Below are positions 36,355 through 45,600 of a DNA stretch of 64,000 nt, in pieces. The notes under the pieces are model-generated. The model saw only the letters and a program-made list of their open reading frames with translations, was not told where the DNA came from and ran no database searches. Origin of the DNA: Candidatus Deferrimicrobiaceae bacterium (GTDB taxonomy: Bacteria; Desulfobacterota; Deferrimicrobia; Deferrimicrobiales; Deferrimicrobiaceae); the NCBI GenBank assembly GCA_036504035.1, contig DASXVV010000009.1:310001-374000 (forward strand), given 5' to 3'. Within the stretch, counting starts at the first letter, position 1. Each line of letters starts with the position of its first letter. The translations under genes were made by a program, and so were the position numbers.

Positions 36355-37038
36355 ATGCCTAGGCCGATCAAGGACAATCAACTCCCGCGGTTGTCCCGCC
36401 GATATTGGGAAGAAGAAGTTTTCACCCCCGTCTCCAAGCTAATCCGCGACAGCATGCCCGCCGACATTCAGACGCAAGCCCTAAGAATACTTGGCCACCA
36501 TGAAGTAGGGGAGGCGCTACGATATCTTATGCTCGAAAACAGCCACGGATCGACCGACACCCGATATTTCCGAAGATTCGACACGGACAGCGGCGACGGG
36601 ATCAACCTTTTCGGTATGATCCGCGAATGCGTCGAATGGGCCACCGTTCCCGATCCTGCTTTGACGCTAAAACGGGCCAAGGAAACATACTCGACCACCG
36701 ACGATCCGAGAATGCACGACCTTTGTTTCAAGATGGTCTGTTCTGTCGCGAACGGGTTCCTTGCCCCCAAACGCCAAGGCCGCCAAGAAGACTACCGAAG
36801 GAATTTCCTTACGCTTTCGCTCGACTTCAGGTTGAGGCGAAAATTTGGGGTGGCTCCGGGTGTGGCGTCGTTCAAAGATGTTATCGCCTTTTTCCTGTCG
36901 GCAACGTATGGGGACGATACAGACCCGGAAGCTGTCAAGAGGGCTCTTACCAGACTCCGCAAGCGTGCCGTCGTGGACATTTATAAAGATTCCGACGGCA
37001 AGCTTTACAGAAAACTCCGCTTGAATCCGCTCAAATAG
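36355..37038 (+). CDS. Hypothetical protein, island backbone
   Basis: 227 residues from the ATG at 36355, which has GGAGGG eight bases upstream; an earlier start three codons before is less likely. The sequence is charged and helical with many Arg and Asp; no domain was recognised. Segments such as MPRPIKDNQLPRLSRRYWEE and DPEAVKRALTRLRKRAVVDIY suggest nucleic-acid contact at most. It is placed between the integrase and the AlpA-like gene. The 200 bases before it (36154-36354) hold no gene that I can see. Confidence 0.65.
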   Translation: MPRPIKDNQLPRLSRRYWEEEVFTPVSKLIRDSMPADIQTQALRILGHHEVGEALRYLMLENSHGSTDTRYFRRFDTDSGDGINLFGMIRECVEWATVPDPALTLKRAKETYSTTDDPRMHDLCFKMVCSVANGFLAPKRQGRQEDYRRNFLTLSLDFRLRRKFGVAPGVASFKDVIAFFLSATYGDDTDPEAVKRALTRLRKRAVVDIYKDSDGKLYRKLRLNPLK

Positions 37039-37131
37039 CGGGCTGAAACAGGGGACACAAACCCCGGCCCTACGTCCCCGTTTATCCGATAATCCCGTGT
37101 CAAATTACCTCTATACACGGGAGGGCTCAAG

Positions 37132-37353
37132 ATGGACACGAATCAAACGCTGAATCTGCTCACTGCCCCGCAAGCCGCCGAATTTCTCAACCTGTCCCCG
37201 AAAACGCTGTCGAACCTCCGGAGCCAGTCACGCGGGCCGCGTTACATCGTCCTCCGGGGCGCTGGACGCATTCGGGGCGCGATCCGCTACCGGCATTCAG
37301 ACCTGCAAGCATGGATCACCGACGGAATTGTCACCCCCAGCGGCGCTGAATGA
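37132..37353 (+). CDS. AlpA/excisionase-like helix-turn-helix protein
   Basis: 73 residues. LLTAPQAAEFLNLSPKTLSNLRSQSRGPRY is the MerR-like HTH_17 helix-turn-helix, followed by the wing AIRYRHSDLQAWI. Such proteins act as excisionases or AlpA regulators in satellites and islands. It overlaps the next small ORF by four bases (ATGA), starting a coupled set with the primase gene. Confidence 0.88.
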   Translation: MDTNQTLNLLTAPQAAEFLNLSPKTLSNLRSQSRGPRYIVLRGAGRIRGAIRYRHSDLQAWITDGIVTPSGAE

Positions 37354-37490
37354 TGCGGGCGCGAATTAAGGCGGCGCTGCTAGCCCGCGTCACGGACGAA
37401 TGGAACGCCCTACCGCCCGCCACACCGCGAATCCGTTCAACATGTGCCCTGCTGTGGCATGTGCTGGGTCCATGGCTCAAGGGGGAATGA
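37350..37490 (+). CDS. 46-codon small ORF coupled to primase gene
   Basis: The frame opens with ATG ATG at 37350, overlapping the stop of the HTH gene, and closes with TGA at 37488-37490, overlapping the ATG of the primase gene (37487). The protein is MMRARIKAALLARVTDEWN and a further 27 residues ending GPWLKGE. It has a basic amphipathic start and two Trp near the end. The double ATGA overlap strongly suggests real translation; the function is unknown. A translational coupler or small regulator is possible. Confidence 0.6.
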   Translation: MMRARIKAALLARVTDEWNALPPATPRIRSTCALLWHVLGPWLKGE

Positions 37491-39853
37491 TGACGCCCCT
37501 TGCCCGCGTTTTGGATCGTCTCCCCGATGCGAAATGGACCCCGGCGGCTGGACAGTATCGGGCACGATGCCCGGCGCATTGGGACCGTAACCCCTCCCTC
37601 GACGTAAAGGAAGGGAACGACGGGCGCGTATTGCTCTGTTGTCGGGCCGGATGTCCGAATGAATCAATAGTCGAAGCGATGGGGCTAACGATGAAAGACA
37701 TAATGCCCGAATCAGATTGGAACGGAAGCCGCCGCAACGTGTTCCCGGTATCGAGGCCGACAAAAATCAAGCCCGCCCTGGCCCCCGTTGCTCCGCCTTC
37801 CCCGCCAGACGTGGACAAGTATCACAGCGCCTTCCTTTCGACTCATGATGCGTTGGCGTACATGGAGACGCGGGGAATCGACCGCGAGACGTGCGAACGC
37901 TTCCGGATCGGCTACAAGACGACGACGGACGGGACCGGCTGTATCGGCTTCCCCACTTTCAAGGACGGCTCACCCCACCTGATTAAGTGGCGCACCCTTC
38001 CGCCGACGGAAAAGACCTTCCGGCGGGAACCAGCGGGCGCGACATCTACACTGTTCAACGTCGATTGCCTGAAAGATGCGGCGGGGAAAACCGTCTTTGT
38101 CGCGGAAGGTGAAATAGACGCCCTGACACTGTTGCAGGCATCGCCGGAAGCTCGCATCGTCGGAGTCCCGGTTGGCGCTGGAACATTTGAGCCCGAATGG
38201 GCCGCGGCGCTTGCCGATGCCGGAACTGTCTTTATTGCGTACGATGGCGACACCGCGGGGCGGGATGGGGCGATAAAAACCGCAAGGATGATCGGGCTGA
38301 CGCGCTGCCGCATTATCCCGATGCCGGACGGGAAGGACGTGAACGACCTCTACTGCGACGACCCGGAGGGATTCCGGGGGCTGTTCATTAAACTCTGCAA
38401 AGCGGCTCCCCTAGCATCGAACGTAGAAGAAATAGACGCTACCGGGAAAGGCAACACCGACGCCATGAGCGAGGGAGACGATGGAACCTCCCCCCGCGTG
38501 CTTGACCGCCGCGATCCATACGACAACGCGAGAATCTTCCTTGAAGCAGAGCACGCCCACTCCGAAGGGCGGACCCTTAATCATTTCGGCGGCGTGTTCC
38601 GCCAGTGGACCGGGACGCATTGGCCCGAAGCCGACGATGGCGGCATCAGGGCGCGGCTGTGGGCCTTCCTTGCGGAATCCATGGTCGAAGGCGACAAGCA
38701 ATTCAAGCCGACCCGCTCCACAACGGGAGACGTACTTGAGGCGCTGAAATCCCACGCCTACATTCCCCCGGACCTGGCTCCCCCGGCGTGGACGGAAAGG
38801 AAAGTCGAAGACCTTCCGCTCGCGTCCGAAATCGTCGCGTGCAATAACGGTCTGCTGCACATTCCCACGGGAGAACTGTCTCCGCACACGCCCCGCTTTT
38901 TCAACGCAAACGCGGTTCCCTTCGACTTCGACCCCGTGGCAACTTGTCCTCATTGGAAATCGTTTCTTGACGAACTGTGGGATGAAGACATCGACGCACG
39001 GGAGACGCTGCAAGAAATCTTCGGGCTGTTGTTGACGCCGGAGACGCGATACCAAAAACTTTTTTTGATCGTTGGTCCGAAACGAGCCGGTAAAGGTACG
39101 ATCACGCGCATTCTATCCGCTATGCTCGGGCCTGAAAACGTGGCGCATCCTACCCTTTCGAGCATCGGCGGACAATTCGGGCTTGCTCCCCTTGTCGATA
39201 AATCGGCGGCAATCATCGAAGATGCACGGCTGGGCGGGCGGACTGACCAAGCCGCCCTTGCCGAACGATTGCTAACGATTTCCGGAGAGGATGCCCAAAC
39301 GATTGATCGGAAATTCCTACCGGCGCTGACTCGACGGCTTTCAGTGCGCTTCCTGATCGTCTCGAATGAACTTCCCCGCATCGCGGACGTTTCGGGCGCG
39401 CTGACTTCGCGGTTCGTAATCCTCACGCTCAAAGAATCGTTCTTCGACAAGGAAGATACCGGGCTGACAGATCGACTGCTTACGGAACTTTCCGGCATCC
39501 TGAATTGGGCGCTTGCCGGATGGCGACGGCTCAAGGAACGCGGGCGCTTCATCATCCCTGAATCCAGCCGCGACGCGATGCAGGAACTCGAAGAACTTTC
39601 GTCCCCTATCTCGGCATTCATTCGACAACGTTGCGAATTGACTCCTGGCGCAATGGTCAGTTGCGAGCAACTATTCGAAGGATGGGGGAAATGGTGCAAG
39701 GAGCAGGGGCGCGATCACGCGGGAACGGCTCAAACCTTCGGGCGCGACATCCGGACGGCGATCCCCCGGATTGAAGTTCGGAGGCCGCACGGACTGAATC
39801 GGCAGTATAGCGGCATCCGTTTTCGGCCCGACGTAGGGACTGAACCGCAATGA
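37487..39853 (+). CDS. Phage/satellite primase-helicase
   Basis: 788 residues from the ATG pair at 37487/37490. The order is a zinc finger of CHC2 type (CPAHWDRNPSLDV ... LLCCRAGCPNES), a Toprim domain (VFVAEGEIDALTLLQ; FIAYDGDTAGRDGA; MPDGKDVNDL) and a linker. A D5_N-like region follows, then a superfamily 3-like helicase with Walker A GPKRAGKGTITR and the later SNELPRIADVSGALTSRF. This is the P4 alpha type of replication protein that primes and unwinds at its own origin. Iteron-like repeats lie at its stop codon and just after. Confidence 0.92.
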   Translation: MMTPLARVLDRLPDAKWTPAAGQYRARCPAHWDRNPSLDVKEGNDGRVLLCCRAGCPNESIVEAMGLTMKDIMPESDWNGSRRNVFPVSRPTKIKPALAPVAPPSPPDVDKYHSAFLSTHDALAYMETRGIDRETCERFRIGYKTTTDGTGCIGFPTFKDGSPHLIKWRTLPPTEKTFRREPAGATSTLFNVDCLKDAAGKTVFVAEGEIDALTLLQASPEARIVGVPVGAGTFEPEWAAALADAGTVFIAYDGDTAGRDGAIKTARMIGLTRCRIIPMPDGKDVNDLYCDDPEGFRGLFIKLCKAAPLASNVEEIDATGKGNTDAMSEGDDGTSPRVLDRRDPYDNARIFLEAEHAHSEGRTLNHFGGVFRQWTGTHWPEADDGGIRARLWAFLAESMVEGDKQFKPTRSTTGDVLEALKSHAYIPPDLAPPAWTERKVEDLPLASEIVACNNGLLHIPTGELSPHTPRFFNANAVPFDFDPVATCPHWKSFLDELWDEDIDARETLQEIFGLLLTPETRYQKLFLIVGPKRAGKGTITRILSAMLGPENVAHPTLSSIGGQFGLAPLVDKSAAIIEDARLGGRTDQAALAERLLTISGEDAQTIDRKFLPALTRRLSVRFLIVSNELPRIADVSGALTSRFVILTLKESFFDKEDTGLTDRLLTELSGILNWALAGWRRLKERGRFIIPESSRDAMQELEELSSPISAFIRQRCELTPGAMVSCEQLFEGWGKWCKEQGRDHAGTAQTFGRDIRTAIPRIEVRRPHGLNRQYSGIRFRPDVGTEPQ

Positions 39854-39956
39854 ACCGCGGTTTAAGCATTGCAGGATGGTCGGAAGGTAAAGATTTATCT
39901 AGCACATGATTAAAGTATGGGCCGCAATGCTCTGTGTCGCGGTTCATCGCGGTTCA
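39841..39956. repeat. Paired inverted iterons: origin candidate
   Basis: TGAACCGC occurs at 39841-39848 and 39851-39858, and its complement GCGGTTCA at 39939-39946 and 39949-39956. Within each pair the repeats are 10 bases apart, about one helical turn. About 80 bases between the pairs are partly AT-rich (around 39887-39917). The position right after a primase-helicase gene suggests the replication origin of the island; an operator or hairpin for the next gene is the alternative. Confidence 0.5.
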
Positions 39957-39972
39957 AGGGAGGATTACGACG

Positions 39973-40215
39973 ATGGCGAAACGACACCCCCGGCCCGATA
40001 AGGCGATGCAAGCGGCAATCGGTTCCGGATTCTATCAAGCGATACAGGACAAGACCGAAGGGGATAAGGCGCACCGTTGTTGCGGACGATGCCTTGAGGC
40101 ACCAGCAACGGATTCGAGCGTCGGCGAGGTGCGTTCCCTGCGTGAAGCGGCGCTGCGAGCGGACGACCGACAGGCCGACATGGATGGGTTGATGATGGGA
40201 ACAGACGAAATGTAA
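39973..40215 (+). CDS. Small hypothetical protein with CCxxC motif
   Basis: 80 residues from the ATG at 39973, preceded by AAGGGAGGATTACGACG. It contains a possible metal-binding knot HRCCGRCLEAP in the middle and an acidic Met-rich end (MDGLMMGTDEM). The start is basic (MAKRHPRPDKAMQAAIG). It follows the putative origin and ends the rightward backbone genes. No family recognised. Confidence 0.6.
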   Translation: MAKRHPRPDKAMQAAIGSGFYQAIQDKTEGDKAHRCCGRCLEAPATDSSVGEVRSLREAALRADDRQADMDGLMMGTDEM

Positions 40216-40252
40216 GATATGACGTTGAACGAAATAATGAAGGAATGATGGG

Positions 40253-40651
40253 CTAAACCTGACCGCTCTCCCGGATGTCCACCTTTTGAGCGATCTGCAT
40301 CAGGCCCGAAAGGTTCGCGGTCGATTTCCCCGTTTCCAACCGCTCCTTGTCGAATAAGATGCCGAAACCGAGAACTCTATCACGCGGGGCCATTTTTTTT
40401 ATATCCGCGTCCGTCAGGTTGTCGAGTAACATTTTTTGCTTTGCTGCTAGAATTGCCCCGCGATTCGATCTGAAAGACGCCACCGTTCCGAGGTCGATCC
40501 CATTCCTCACCAGTAATTCATGAATGGATTGTTTCGAGGCCCCCATGATCTTTCCTATTTCCGCGTAAGATAATCCTTTCTCACGGTATCCAATGGCAGT
40601 GTCAAGGTCAAGCCCTTTAGGTGAATTATTTGGTTTTTCATATATAATCAT
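40253..40651 (-). CDS. Small helix-turn-helix protein, possibly small-terminase-like
   Basis: 132 residues. A helix-turn-helix is clear in EKGLSYAEIGKIMGASKQSIHELLVRNGI. The C-terminal part (NLTDADIKKMAPRDRVLGFGILFDKERLETGKST) recalls the end of small terminase-like phage proteins. A terS-like gene would fit a satellite that redirects helper packaging, but this rests on a loose resemblance. It converges with the 80-residue gene and lies downstream of the defence operon. Base composition is intermediate between backbone and cargo. Confidence 0.65.
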   Translation of the reverse strand: MIIYEKPNNSPKGLDLDTAIGYREKGLSYAEIGKIMGASKQSIHELLVRNGIDLGTVASFRSNRGAILAAKQKMLLDNLTDADIKKMAPRDRVLGFGILFDKERLETGKSTANLSGLMQIAQKVDIRESGQV

Positions 40652-40931
40652 ACGTTACTCCTGATAGCAATATAATAAGACGACAATTATAACCAAACAC
40701 ATCATCATTATCTTTAATCTAGATTAACAATATTTACCATACTACGTAATATATTTTACCGAGTCAATAAAATATACCAAAAGAAACGCGTACCCATCAC
40801 GATCAATTGATTTTGCAGCAGTCCATCACTTAGCATGCACATTTTGAACAATAATTGTATCATGATAAAAGAAATATTGCGTAATTTGGAAAATAAAACT
40901 ATCGAAATAAACTAGCAAACGAATTCTTTGT
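40652..40931. other. AT-rich spacer after the defence operon
   Basis: About 280 bases, very AT-rich, with no open frame of note. Both flanking genes read leftward, so it should hold the promoter of the HTH gene and possibly the end of the dtc transcript. I see no GC-rich terminator hairpin. Confidence 0.4.
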
Positions 40932-42161
40932 TTAAGATATTTCAGCAACAAGGTGTTTTTCAACAAAATGCCTCATTGCTTGTGCGCTAGTATATGCAGA
41001 GTATTTTTGATAGCTGTCCATTTTTGATGGATCAGCATAATCAACAACAGATTTCATAGAAAATGCTATAGGGTGTGGAGATGCTGCTTCTTCAGCAGCA
41101 GCAAAGATACTATAGGTTTCCATTTCTATCCCTAATATTTCCCTGTGCTGTTCTTTAATACGTTCTGCAGTAACTCCATCAGCAAGCACGGATGCCCCAG
41201 AGGCCAATGGTCCTCGGTAAATATTTAATTCATGATCTGGAGCATCGGATGGCCAATCGCTTTTAATTTTCTGGAATAATCCTTTTTCTAGTACAAATTT
41301 TCTTATAGCGCCTCTCAAATTGGGGTTGAGTGATATTTGATATGGAGCAGATGAAAATGACAATTTCCCATCTTTAATCACCCATTTACCACTTCCCCAA
41401 TCCCAAGATGGATCGGCGATAATAATGTCTCCATATTTTGTTTTCCCCGCAATTCCCGCGGTTATACCCGTCATTCCTATATAAATGGGCTTAAATAGAT
41501 TTATTAATTTGGTCGCGAGTATGGCTGAATACGGAAGACCAGTCCGAGTAGCTGATGCTGCATATACCTTAAATAATTTTTCGTTGTGCTTAATCTCCCC
41601 TTGAAATATAATTGCTGAATCATTAGGTATTACTATTTGCTTCCAATTCCATGGAATCTGTTTAACACTTGACAACTCAGGGTTTTCAAGAGCACAAACA
41701 ATGACTAAAAAAGATTCATTTTTTGTATCTAAGCGTTCACATTGTTTTGATAATAATATTTGCTGAGTCCTATTTCTAAGACGATCTTCCCAAGATTCAG
41801 AGCTTTCATCGTATTGCATAATCATTATTAATCGCTGATCCATTGCTACTTTAGCGATATTATAAATATCTGAATAAGCCGTAATCCCTATAATATTCGC
41901 GGGAATGACATACCCATCTCTTTCAAATATTTCATCCAATAGCTTTATTCCAGCATCGGGTTCTATATCAGTTCCCAATCGATTAGGTACCGCAATGTCT
42001 AACATCATTAAGTCATAGTGTTTTTCTCTTAATTTTGTTTTTGCGGAATGTATATCAAGGACATAACAGATGTCACCTTCATCGACGCCTTCAACAGACG
42101 TAAGAACTCTTATTAAGTTTGCGAGTTTATCATGGTTGTCTTCAATAATAAGTATGTTCAT
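40932..42161 (-). CDS. dtcC: Receiver-nucleoside phosphorylase fusion, DtcC-like Detocs effector
   Basis: 409 residues. Residues 1 to about 125 form a response-regulator receiver (MNILIIEDNHDK; phosphoacceptor Asp in DLMMLDIAVP). The remainder is a PNP/UDP phosphorylase domain with GMTGITAGIAG, GIEMETYSIFAAAEE and the catalytic-Asp region SVVDYADPSK. In place of the usual Lys-Pro of receivers it has MQYDESSESW. In Detocs, this fusion is activated by phosphotransfer from the sensor kinase and cleaves ATP to adenine and ribose triphosphate, stopping phage growth (established, from memory). It starts 5 bases after the dtcB stop. Codon use and GC differ sharply from the chromosome. Confidence 0.9.
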   Translation of the reverse strand: MNILIIEDNHDKLANLIRVLTSVEGVDEGDICYVLDIHSAKTKLREKHYDLMMLDIAVPNRLGTDIEPDAGIKLLDEIFERDGYVIPANIIGITAYSDIYNIAKVAMDQRLIMIMQYDESSESWEDRLRNRTQQILLSKQCERLDTKNESFLVIVCALENPELSSVKQIPWNWKQIVIPNDSAIIFQGEIKHNEKLFKVYAASATRTGLPYSAILATKLINLFKPIYIGMTGITAGIAGKTKYGDIIIADPSWDWGSGKWVIKDGKLSFSSAPYQISLNPNLRGAIRKFVLEKGLFQKIKSDWPSDAPDHELNIYRGPLASGASVLADGVTAERIKEQHREILGIEMETYSIFAAAEEAASPHPIAFSMKSVVDYADPSKMDSYQKYSAYTSAQAMRHFVEKHLVAEIS

Positions 42162-42166
42162 ATACT

Positions 42167-42625
42167 TTACTCCGCACTTAATGCAGTTTTAATTAATTCA
42201 TTCAACTGGTCTTTCCATATATCAATCGTTGGGTTATAGTATACAGTTCCTATATAGCAATCTTTATGAGCGGCCATTAATTCGCGATCTAGTTCCTCTA
42301 AATTCAAGGCATCCTTACCTTCACCAAATCTATCATAGGCGGTAACAACTATCACTGGAGACCTGATATCCCTGCGATCCATTTGTCTTAATATTTCACG
42401 GCCTGCATATGCTTGAGGTCTTCCACCATCTTCGTTAAAACTTTGGTCATATGTTGGTAGTGTCATATCAAGCAATACAATACTTACTTCAGAATTTATT
42501 ATTTTCCTTAATCCAGACTGGAGGGACATTGCAAGTGTGATCTCGCAACCAGGAAACGACTCCTTAAGAGAATTGCATATTTGTAAACGTTTATTTTCAT
42601 CATCTTCAACTAGTAAAATCTTCAA
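42167..42625 (-). CDS. dtcB: Stand-alone receiver domain, DtcB-like
   Basis: 152 residues from a TTG at 42625, six bases after GGAGGTG; an ATG at 42643 lacks a ribosome site. It is a single receiver: acidic pocket LLVEDDENKR, phosphoacceptor Asp in VSIVLLDMTLP, Thr in VIVVTAYDRF. Like the DtcC receiver it lacks the usual Lys-Pro and reads VYYNPTIDIW instead. No output domain follows. In Detocs, DtcB is a phosphate sink that prevents accidental activation of DtcC. It overlaps the sensor gene and precedes dtcC. Confidence 0.85.
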   Translation of the reverse strand: MKILLVEDDENKRLQICNSLKESFPGCEITLAMSLQSGLRKIINSEVSIVLLDMTLPTYDQSFNEDGGRPQAYAGREILRQMDRRDIRSPVIVVTAYDRFGEGKDALNLEELDRELMAAHKDCYIGTVYYNPTIDIWKDQLNELIKTALSAE

Positions 42626-45600
42626 TTGGCACCTCCACTCCATAAATCTGAAATTTTACAAAAAAACGATCATTTTCTCGTATCCCGAAATCATATTCAA
42701 GTTTCTTTTGATTACTTCTAAAATCATGTGTCAGTATTTTTCCAATTTTATGAAATCCAGTTCCGCCTTCAGACGATATGGATTTGCCGTAATTACCTTC
42801 TCGCATCACTTCTTTAATTGCGTTAATTTTAACATTGGTCTCTCTAATATTTATTGTTTTACCAATTTCATTTTCAATCTCAATATTTATAACCCCTTTA
42901 TCGTAAAAAACAGTAACAAATGCTTCGGGCCGATCTAGAAGCCCAGAATGGCGAACAATATTTTCAAATATAATAAATAATATATCGACGAAGCTTGTAA
43001 GCAACTTCCCCTTGAAATGGATTTTTGGCATATCCTCATTTGTAGCTATGTGAACGTTAAAATTAGTTGAATACATCTTTACGCTTTCTTCACCTATATT
43101 AATCGCATCTTCGATAAGGAATGGATCATTCGCAGATATCTTAGAAAGTCTAAACCATTCTTTTATACGGTCCATTACAAGTTGCATGTCTGTCATGGTT
43201 GTTCTAATAGTATTTCGTAAATCACCTATATTTATTACATTATCGTGGCTATCAATTTTAGTCATTAATGAATCAAATAAATTGTTTACTTGTGATTTAC
43301 CATTTGTATCAATAACTTTTCTAATCTCAGACAAGTTGGTCATCAATAAAGAGTTGAAAAAATTAAATATGATTTCCAAAAAATCATCAAAAGCCGTATC
43401 CGATGTGATTAAAGTTGCCAATTGCATTGTATCGGTCTTATATAGTGAGAAATCAAACAATCCTTTTTCTTCAGGTGACTTTTTTACTTGTATCCAATTA
43501 TTGTTAATGTCAGATATTAATTTATCAAATCCCTTTGAGTACTCCTCAAAAGCAGTATCAAATTCAGATAAAAGCTGATCCCCCTCGATATGGAGCTTGT
43601 TAATCCAATATTCATTCCGCCGATATTTGCCTGTATTATTATCAATCCTCGTGATAAGATTTGCTGATTCTAAATGTCTTCTTAATTGGCCGGATAAAGT
43701 CCCATGACGAATCCTAACACTTAGGTACCCATCTAAACCGTATTCAGTGCTAGAAATAAACGCATCACGCAATTCTATAATCATATTCTCAAATATCTCA
43801 TATGCTTCATTCGTAGGGGTAGGGAATGATATCCCTGAATTAGACAATAAATCGGGTAATATAATTTTACTTTCCTCTGCAATCGAATTATTATCCGATT
43901 TAATGCCGTGCGCTAAAAACGATATATATCGTATGTATATTTCTTTCATTGATTTTGTTACATGTTTCCTTATACCTTCAATATCTACATATATTTTACT
44001 TTGCTCTACTTCTCGCATACGTTTTTGAATTGTAAGTCTCTTTAGTATGTTTTTAATTTCATCCTCATGTAATTCATATCCGTCTACTTTATTTTCAATA
44101 AGGAACTTACACACAGCTAAACGTTCTTCGGCAACATCCGTAGAGCCGGAAAATACAATGGAGTTATCCATTATTGGCTCAATGCACAAATATTTTAAGA
44201 AATAATATATCTTCTCTCGATCAAATTTATCTACTATTTTGTTTATTTCAGATGGACGTGAGATGCCATTACTCAACAGGAAGTCTTCGTAGGCAAATGC
44301 TCGTAACGAATCATATTTATTGTCTATGTATTTTGAATATAAATCATAAAATATAGAAAGCGATATGTCATTTTTCATTCTTCCTCTAATGTCTTTAGTA
44401 ACCATATCAGCAATGGTGGTGATTGGAATAATATGCCTAACGCTTGCATCGTTAATATATTTAGCAGTTATAAACCGTATACATTCCTCTAACTCTCCAT
44501 TCAGAATATATCTAGCGATGGTTATAACTATTGCTTTGTTATTATAAAACCGATATTTTGATAACTCCAACTTTGATAATACTTCATCGATATTACTCCA
44601 TTTACTATTTATTCTCATTATTTCTGCTTCAAGCAAACATTTTTCCTCATCTCTTAATCCAATTGCAATATCTTCGCTATAAACCCCCTCATTCAAGCAC
44701 TCGACACAACCAAGAGCCGAATTAATACCATAATTGTCTTTATACATATCAATCATGTTAGCAATATCCGATTTACCGCCTAACGATAACATCCTAAACG
44801 GGTTCAATAATGGATGAGTAAAGGCATAATTAATTAATGGAAAGGTAATGTACCGATCTCCATTGATATAATCTGACGACGTTTCTATTCCTAAATAATT
44901 ACTAAGACCGAAAGCCCATTGGAAATGGAAATTATTAATTGCTATTTTTGACAAATAACTTACATCATCTTCAAATGTATTAGAGTTATTTATAACAGAG
45001 GCCATTCTTATCGATATTTCTTGAAGTAAGCACTTCTTAATATTATCGACATTAATATTTTCAATTGAAAATATTTTTGATAACAACTCAATATTTTCAA
45101 ATAAATCAGGATGCAACTCAACATTATCTTTCAGCAGGTCAGTTGATAATTCTATATTTCCTTTATAGAATTGGTTTAAGGCATCAACGTATTTGTCATA
45201 TTTGTGTTCGTCGCGGATAGGTATCTTAAAGATACTTTGCAGGAGACGTAACATCCGGCTGTCATTAATATCTGCCGCAAATCGTAGCACCATATTTTTT
45301 ATGCAATTTAACTCTTCCAAATATCCTTTATGAATTAATACCTGTATTACCCTAACAAACCCCTCGTAATAATCTATAATTGACCCGGCGCATTCATTTC
45401 TCAAAATGTCGCTTAAGTCTTCTTTGTCATAATCTATATCTGGGTCTATATGGTATTTGAGGTATACATACGTGTCCTTAGGCATTGACATTTTAGATGT
45501 ATGATTCTTAAATATAGAAGAAAATCTATTAGTAGTTATAGTTGATTCGTTCCTAATGCTTACATAATATGCTATGTATTGTGCCGTTCCATTTTTTATC

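Noticed and set aside
39841-39956. CRISPR-like repeat array
   Set aside because: Only four 8-base units in two inverted pairs, with no regular spacers or cas genes; the pattern fits iterons or an operator.
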